The notes beneath the pieces were generated by a model. The model saw only the letters and a list, made by a program, of their open reading frames with translations. It was not told where the DNA came from and did no database searches. Of a DNA stretch of 64,000 nucleotides, positions 56,602-64,000 are shown in pieces. Source of the DNA: Brienomyrus brachyistius (lineage: Eukaryota > Chordata > Actinopteri > Osteoglossiformes > Mormyridae); contig NC_064555.1 of NCBI RefSeq assembly GCF_023856365.1, forward strand, positions 22,259,254 to 22,323,253, written 5' to 3'. How positions within the stretch are numbered: the stretch's first letter is position 1; every line of letters starts with the position of its first letter. A program made the translations under genes and the position numbers.

Positions 56602-59600
56602 CTGCAAGACAAAAAGCAGAGCGCTGAGCCGCTGCTCCCATGATCACGGGAATCCCACCGAAATTCATATTAATCCCTAAATGATTGTTTGGTTACTTCC
56701 GTCATTTATACACATGTCATTGATTTAAAAATAAACGTACATCATTTCATACTGGCCTGGGGGAGAGGGAAAATTTAATGCTGATTCAAAATTCACAGGA
56801 AACAAAAAATCAGCGAAAATTCCTTTTTGAAGGAAAAATGCACTGGCAGGGAAAGTGGACCTTCTGTACCTGGAATCTGGAGTCGACAGAACTCCCTAGG
56901 GAGGCTCAGCGGAGGCCCACAATGCGGGACCCGGTTCAAAGAGGGACAGGTAGGCATTATGATGGGGAGTTGGGCTGTCACTCATGAGCAGCAGGGGGGC
57001 AGGGTTAATTGGTCACAAGAGCAGGAGGACTCTCGAACCCTGGTGCAAAGCACAAAGCTCCAGAGGGCGCTGGCCCAGCACTACAGCTCTGCGCTCAAAC
57101 GCATTTACATGGTCAGCACGTTACAGCCAGTGTGTGGAAGTGCTGGGGCGTAAATGTGCCTGACTGCAGGAAGAACGGACACCGGCGCTCTTCAGCCGAG
57201 TTTCTGCACCAGCAGCGCATTCCTGCCCCGCTGCGCTATTCGATCTCAGGGAACCTCCCTCGTCTGTTCCTGTGCGGGGCCCAAACCGCGGCATCCTTGC
57301 GTGTAAGCCAGCAGATAATCTTTTTAAGAACAGTCGCCCCCTACAGGCTGAGTATGCAACAGCACAGTCTCAGCACAATGGCCCAAACTCGAATCCCTTT
57401 AATCTAAAACATTCTGCATACTGTCCCTTTTATTATTCATTCTGCATACTTTGTCTCTCTTTATTGTCACTGTACAATGAGATGACATTTGGATCATCCT
57501 GTAGAAACCTAAATAAAAACTATTACGATTATTATTCTCCCCCTGTTCCTCCAGATTTCCCAGTAGCAGGAAATAAGAGCAAACAACCAGCCAAGGTTGG
57601 CTTTGTAGATACGCTCGGACTTGCCCTGAAGGTGAATCATAGGAAGCCATGCGAGCTGACTCAGGCCAACCTGCCGTCTGCAGTGACTCAAGTAGACCTG
57701 CCATCAATGGTGAGCTCACAGAGGCCCTACAGACATGCCCCAGTACACGCGTGTTTCTTATGAAAACACCCCGTCTTCAGGAAAGTACCGTAAACCGTAC
57801 GTGGGCAGAACAAGCAGCTTGGTCATCAGTGACCTTCCCTTCTTCGGCTCATGACACACAGATGAAACCCAAGATGTTATGTTGCCGGGAAACTTTGTTT
57901 TGAATCCCGCAGCCCCTCATCAAGCACGCCACCTTTTCATCCAACCCTCATCCCGCCACAGAGGAGACCCAGGCACAACAATGCGAGAGACGGCGCGGGA
58001 ATACGGGCCCCAGGGATCCTCCGCCGTCTCCATGGAGATGGGGATTAGTCAGTGCCGTCGACCCGGGGTCATATGACCTCCCTCGCCCAGAGGGCCACTG
58101 CTCATCCTTGGATGGACACGTACAAGGTTCACAGTCTGAGCATTTGCCGGCGTCGGCTGCCCGTCTGCCTCCCCGGAAGAAGTTCCGTCGGATTAGGGGA
58201 TGTATTTTTTGAGTGAACTGTGGCTAACGGACACGAAAGGCAGGAGGCGTCCCGGGCCAGATATTCCCCTCGACACCAAACCGGGACCACACCGAGAGAG
58301 ACGCCCTTCCAGGAGCGACATCAAAGGCCCGGCCACCTTCACTCTCAGCCTTTACCGCCATCGCTGTGATTAGATCCAGACCTGCTTCTCATTGCGTGCT
58401 AGAATCTGTGCTGTAAGTGCGAGTCCCTGATGGGAAACACATTTCCGGCTCTCTGGGGCCAAACAGCACCCTCCCACCAGTACCCTGCCCAGGTCCCCCT
58501 GTTCGAAACCCAATATGCCTAACAGGGTAGACGTTTTGCTTCCGGTACAGAGACCCAGCATCGAAATGGGTCACGTCCCCAAGCCGCTGCTCCGCCGACC
58601 CCATTGGGTTTCCGCTCGAGTTCTTGCATACAATGGATGGCAGGGACCCTGTCCAGAGAGCGCTCGCCCCCTGGTGGTTACGTGAAGAAGCAGCACCGGA
58701 GCTGCCCAGGCTACAGCCTGATTCAGATGGGTCCTGACACACTAATCCCCCCACCTCAGCAAGGCATGATGGGAAAGCAAATGCCAGCTGACTGATCAAA
58801 GGCTGGCTGGCCATTTTAGCGCTCCAGTGGAATGGTTCTAAGCCTCTGAGACCCTGGGAACAGGCCCGTTGGCTGGGGGGGGGGGGGGGGGGGGCTGTTT
58901 ACTTTTACAGTTAACCTGTTTCTAGTGCCTCAGATTCACTGTGATCCTGCTCCGCCAGTCTGCGGATCAAAGCTAAATTTAACGGTTCCCTGATAAAGGG
59001 GTCATACCAACATGTACTATAAACCAAGCAAGAGATTGTGATGAACACGCTGGCGCAGCAGCAGTGCGGGGGGTTTAAATCAGGGCTCAAGGTAAAGCCT
59101 CCCACCTCCCTCACACTGACTCGCAGTGCTACCAGTGCTACCCCCCCCCCCCCCCCGACTGGAGACCGGGGCACAGAGACTAGCAAACAGACCCAACACT
59201 CCAGACGTGCGTGAGCGTGCACAGAGCTGGAATGCGAGGTCAAGCCCGTGCCCCCCCCCCGGGGTCAGATTAGGCAGCATGGGTCAGAGCACCACAAAAC
59301 CAACTGGGCCTGCGCCCATCGGTCGGTCCACCATGAGCAACACGAGCCCGTAACTCCGGAGAGCAAGCCGGTGCACACAGAACCTCTTCGGCCAGCCAGC
59401 GTCCCGAAGGATCGACTGAGAGGGACGTCGGCAAGGATCCCGACGCTGACGACCGGCCGAGAAGTATAAGCATGTACGTGTAGGGAAAGTGTTAGCTTAG
59501 CACACCGCTGATTAGGGCTGCATCTGTCTGGAAGCTGAATAAAGGGGCTGGTCTGGCATCAGTTATGGCCATTTGGTGTTAAATAGCTGGTGAAACCCTA

Positions 59601-62600
59601 TGAGAGAGAATCATGGAAAAAAGAAACTGAGCAATAAAACGTTTTAGGGCCAAGCAGCACTGGTACAAAAGTGGCCTAAGAGGCTAATCCTCCGCGCTGT
59701 GGCCCATTAGCGCACCTCAGCTCTGTGGGGCACTAAAGGTAGCATAAACGACAGTGAAATCACCTCTACCACTTAAACACACAACACCCCCCCCCACTCT
59801 ATACCCTCAGGCAGGTGTCCAGAGGAGGGGCTCAGGAGACTGAGAGCCCGTTCTGGGTCAGGAAGGTACTAGTTGACCCTGAAGACCCAGTAGAGCTGGT
59901 TTCTGGTGGGGGGGACATGGTGTCACCTACCCTGACATCACACACAGATTAGCGTTAGCTTGCTATGGAGCATCCATTGTGTTGTTTCAGGCAAGAAAAG
60001 AAAAAGGAAACGTATTCAGAGCCGCGAGTACAGTTCCATGGGCTCTTTGTAAGACAAAACACAGGGGTGCGGGCCGCGTGCGAGTGAGGGGGACGTTAAT
60101 TATTCATCTGCGAGTGTCTCACACAATAGCAGAGCCACAGATAAATACCCGCTGTCTGAAAAGGGGACAGCGGCTCTCTGTCCTCTCTCACTACCCTCCC
60201 TGTTGTTTTCCAGGGACGGATCACACGTGTCAGACCCAAACTGCCAGGGACCGGGGGGGGGGGGGGGGGGTGTACGCTGGTGACGACACCCCCGAGGGCA
60301 GGAGCTGACGAGTGGCTCTCACCAGCAAAGCCATAACTCTGAGGCGTGGCCCCAAACAGCCCTTCTGATCACAATCGTGTACCAGGTCGCTGCCTGCTTT
60401 GGTTCAGTCTGGAGGCTTTCGGCATTATCCAGAAGATGCAGCCGTGACATGGGACCGCCTTTCATTTCCTGCCCCGTACGTGTTAAAAGAAGCCCTCCGG
60501 TCACGTTTCCTGTATTCCTGTATGTACAGAGGGGCTGGCGTGTCCAGTGATGCAGGCAGATGCAGGCAGATGCAGGCAGATGCAGGCAGATGCAGGCAGA
60601 TGCAGGCAGATGCAGGCAGATGCAGGCAGATGCAGGCAGATGCAGGCAGATGCAGGCAGATGCAGGCAGATGCTGCGGTAGGGGGCTTGGCAGGCCTCGG
60701 AGCACGGAAGGAGCGCTCCTGGCCTCCCGCCGGCCGGCCGGCCCAGGATGTGCTTGCTCTGCATTTCCACCTAACCACCCCCCCCCCACATTAGCGGCAC
60801 GGATCACATCTGGAAGCGTTCATGGCGTCCGTGCTGCTGGGAGGAAGCCCTGCGCCTGAGACAGGCCCCGTCTCCACCCTCCACCACACCTCACAGTCCC
60901 GCCGCGCCGCCTTCTGGACCTCACCGGAATCTTCCATCCCGCAGGTCGGTGTCTCACCGTGCTCCGGATCCGTGGGTCGAGGAGACGCAACGTTCCGGGC
61001 TCCATACGCGGACGCCACGCGGGCCAGTGCCGCCAGGAATTCCGTCTCTGGCACAGGAAACGGGAGCGACGCCAAACGCTCGCCAGACATGAATATTCAT
61101 GCTGCTCGCCGCTAAAATCGCTCTTCAACTGGCCTCAAAAAGTCCCGAGAAACAAATGGACGTCAGACAGAGCACTTAGGAAGAAGCTTGTTTGTACTGC
61201 ATGACAGTCCGGAGGCACAAAAACACCCGGGGCAGCCACAAATGGACACAGGCGCATAAACACACACACTCACACTGCTGGGGTCAAACGCAGCCCTTCC
61301 AGAGAAGGTGGCCCAGTCTGCTTGCTTGTCTGTGATTATTTTTGATTCACACACAAGGTTTCGGGCCAAAACAACTGTGTCTGGCTGGACCGCAGTGCTC
61401 AGGAGCTACAGATGGTCACGTGCAGATTTTATCTGGTTAGTTTTAACAATGATGGAACCTGCACACAGGACCGATCCAACATGCAGGTCAGGTGGTGACA
61501 GTGGGAACCACATCGTTTGGGAAACACAAGAACGAATGCGAGTGAGCCGCTGTAGATGGGAGTAGGCGATGGCCCTTAGGGACTGGGGGGGTCTGAAAAA
61601 GACGATTTTTAATGTAGCCCCATTCAGAAGATCTGTTTGTAATCAAACGTGGGCCACACTAGGACTGGAGGGCAGGATACGCCTTTCCATGGGTTTACGG
61701 CTGCAAACAGAACAGCAGGTAATGCAGTTCCAGAACATTCTGGACCACACAAACCATACGCAATGCACCCTCCTAAATGGGGATATGGTTACCTTAAAAC
61801 ACTCATTCAGCCACCTACAAGACCAGCCTCTGGGGTCACAGTTCAGACCCCCAGCCAGGGCACCTTCTCTTCAGCACAGACCCCTGACACAGACCCCATA
61901 CAGCGAGTAGGGGTGGGGCACGGGCCAGTTTCATTGACTCTTTATTGCTATAGCAACGGCCTGACACAGCCAATCAGAGACTCAAGTTGTGCAAAAAAGT
62001 CGCCAAAAAACAACTGTAAGTGCAATCTTTCAGTGAGATTTCAGCAAGTAAATACGTTTAGAAGGAGAGGCCATATTTACAAACAGGGTCTAAACACAAG
62101 GTTCGCACTAAAAGCAGATGCCAACCACTGGCTTGTTCTGGGAAACGGCTGGCAAGGAAAACATGGCCTCTGTAAAGAGCCAGGCCACACCTCAAGGGGC
62201 CGGCGCTTGCTGTGCACCAGGCGGGGGGCGCTGCACGCTCCACATGGGGACCGTAATTACAGACGCACGGGGACAGCCTTCGGGATGAAGCCCTCGGCAG
62301 AACGGCGGCACTCCGTCCCACTCTGTGGTTTGCGGCATCTAAAGTGTCCTGTGGTCGCTGAGAGGGGCCTCCGATTACACTGGGCCGGGGGGGGGCATTT
62401 ACGGTGCCCCAGGCTCGAGGCGCACAGCGGCCGGAGCAGCCGGCGTCACCCGGGTGACAAGAGGCGACCGTCTGGTGGAGTCACACGGCGCGGTGTTACA
62501 TAAAGAGCGTCGACGTTGAGGAGAAAACGAAAGAAGAGCTGGCGGCGTGGGTAAACACCAAACGATCCGTGAATTGGGCAACCGTGGTGCAGGCCCCGAC

Positions 62601-64000
62601 AGGTCTGGACCGGTGCCTTGAGCGCTACCTGCCCACGCCCTCTGCCAGGATCATAAGCGGCTTCCCCCCCCGCACCGCCTTCCCCATATCACCTGACCTG
62701 GCCTGGCCTCCCTGGAGTGTGTTCTCTCCCCCCAGCCTAGCTGTTCAGGCTCCGACCCCCCCCCCATTCCCTCCCCCACATATCCCTCTGATCAACAGTA
62801 CTGGAGGGGGGGGGGGGGGTCCTCGGAACCAACCCCTTTGAACCTTTGCCAAGACTGTCATTCTAGACTGAATCACAGTTTCTTTCATTTAATATCTTGT
62901 ATTACAAGAATATCATGTCTTGTTAAAAATGATAATAAAACTCGTAATAACTACCAAAATAATAGAATTAGGACAGCAGCTGCCCTGCAAATATGCGGGA
63001 CTCTGCGCCAACACGTCCAGCTGGGTAACGTTTCCCGTCACGCTCTGGGCGTGCGCCGACGGCGGAGCCGCGCTGCGTGACGTGGTGCCGAGCCGGTCTT
63101 TCCATGTTGCTCACGCTCTCGCGCTGATTCAGGCTGATGTCACACACCTCGTCTACCTGTGGAGATTCACACGCCATCCCCCGTCTCAGGGCTACATGAT
63201 CGGCACGAGGTGATCATGGAGAGATAAGGGTGTTGTGGGGGCGGCGTGACGTTGCACCAGGGGCGTGAGGCTGGCACACATGTGCCACGTAGGCGAGTTG
63301 CCCTCAAAAGAACATACCATTCCAGATGTGAGATTAGAGGAAACGTCTGTTTTGTCTGGACCCCATACCTCCTCAGACGGTGTGTGTGCATTGACACACG
63401 CTTACGTCTAACGCTTTCTGAAATAACAATGGCAATTCATGCCATTCAGGGGCCTGCACTGCCATGACCGTGACGGGGCTGGTATACAATTCCCTTAAAG
63501 GCTCGACCCGTTTATGCAAGGCGGCAAAACCCGAAACTCAGGAGACGGGATGACATCACCCAGATCCCCCGGTGGTCCTGCTTGGGCGGCCGAACCCGGA
63601 AGGAAGATGCTGAAGGCAGGAGACGATTCAAAAGAGGAAACGGCGGGAAGGCAAAACGACGAACGTAAGGAGCCTTAAGCCACAGGGCCATGCAGGTGCG
63701 CGAATCGTGCGCCCATGACGACACGAAGAGGACGACGCAGAGACACTGGGATCAAACGAGCAAAAGATGGGCGTTTGCAGAAGTCACGGAGGGATATAAG
63801 ACTGTTCTCTAAAGCTGTAGCAGATGAATGGCAGATGAATGTCCAGGGGGCAAACTAACCAGTCTGGCTAACCAGTCTAGCTAACCAGTCCACCTATGTC
63901 AGCTGGTAAGTCTTTCCCAACCGCGAACAGGATCAGTGAGTGTCGTTGTCAGCCAAGCCTGACATCTGCGGCCCTTTTATTGAGACAATACCGGTTACTT
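56602..64000 (-). other. pard6g intron, GC-rich with many G/C runs
   Basis: No PB1-domain exon of pard6g is present on the minus strand and no other gene is recognised. G/C homopolymers stand at 58875-58894 (G20), 59141-59156 (C16), 60253-60270 (G18), 60777-60787, 62390-62396 and 62806-62819. Moderately CpG-rich tracts at 60800-61080 and 62200-62500 are open in several frames but without recognisable protein. Confidence 0.6.
60549..60673. repeat. perfect 10-bp tandem array, about 12 copies
   Basis: The unit TGCAGGCAGA repeats without error from 60551 to 60670, with partial copies at both edges. Because 10 is not a multiple of 3, all three frames of a strand read the same 10-residue cycle, giving long false open frames (QADAGRCRQM on plus, CICLHLPASA on minus). 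Confidence 0.98.

Noticed and set aside
60319..60807. Open frames reading CICLHLPASA or QADAGRCRQM repeats
   Set aside because: They are produced by the perfect 10-bp tandem array; every frame is open there.
61649..62503. A 284-residue plus-strand open frame in the pard6g intron
   Set aside because: It starts mid-sequence, has no recognisable domain, a biased composition that follows the local GC-rich base content, and no splice-consistent partner. Long chance frames are expected in such sequence.

Overview
This is a vertebrate nuclear genome window, almost certainly from a ray-finned (teleost) fish. The genes are split by GT-AG introns. The encoded proteins are close to vertebrate families, and the spacers hold Tc1-like, pogo-like, Rex1-like and tRNA-SINE repeats plus long CA microsatellites and pure G/C runs, a typical fish mixture. 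The species cannot be named from the sequence alone.

Layout. 1-8155 is spacer or intron with two minisatellites (53-bp and 63-bp units) and two copies of a CA-tailed repeat. 8156-17540 (minus) holds the first four coding exons of slc66a2, the PQ-loop lysosomal/endosomal membrane protein. 18875-19637 (plus) is hsbp1l1, a tiny coiled-coil gene with an AT-AC (U12-type) intron. 20187-21036 (minus) is txnl4a, the U5 snRNP DIM1 protein. 21974-23006 is a pogo-like non-autonomous transposon with a nested SINE/LINE tail. 26069-30310 (minus) is adnp2, a zinc-finger/homeodomain chromatin protein with a GC-rich promoter near 32.4-32.7 kb. 33-44 kb is a transposon-rich gene desert. 44220-47616 (minus) is nutf2, the Ran-GDP import factor. 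48241-49273 is a dead Tc1-like element. 50597-52622 (minus) is bloc1s4, a BLOC-1 subunit. 55649-56601 (minus) is the last coding exon of pard6g (CRIB-PDZ polarity protein); its upstream exons lie beyond the window, so 56602-64000 is intron.

The set slc66a2-hsbp1l1-txnl4a-adnp2-pard6g matches the human 18q23 neighbourhood as I remember it. There are three differences: no RBFA is seen between txnl4a and adnp2, adnp2 lies in the opposite orientation relative to pard6g, and nutf2 and bloc1s4 (elsewhere in human) sit between them. The genes do not form one pathway; they are a conserved neighbourhood of mostly housekeeping genes.

All exon boundaries given were derived by reading splice sites and checking reading-frame phase. 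Five complete coding sequences close exactly: hsbp1l1 68 aa, txnl4a 142 aa, adnp2 971 aa, nutf2 128 aa and bloc1s4 220 aa. No novel multigene system was found. The most interesting items are the AT-AC intron, the five-exon bloc1s4 (intronless in human), the rearranged synteny, and nested transposons with readable target-site duplications.
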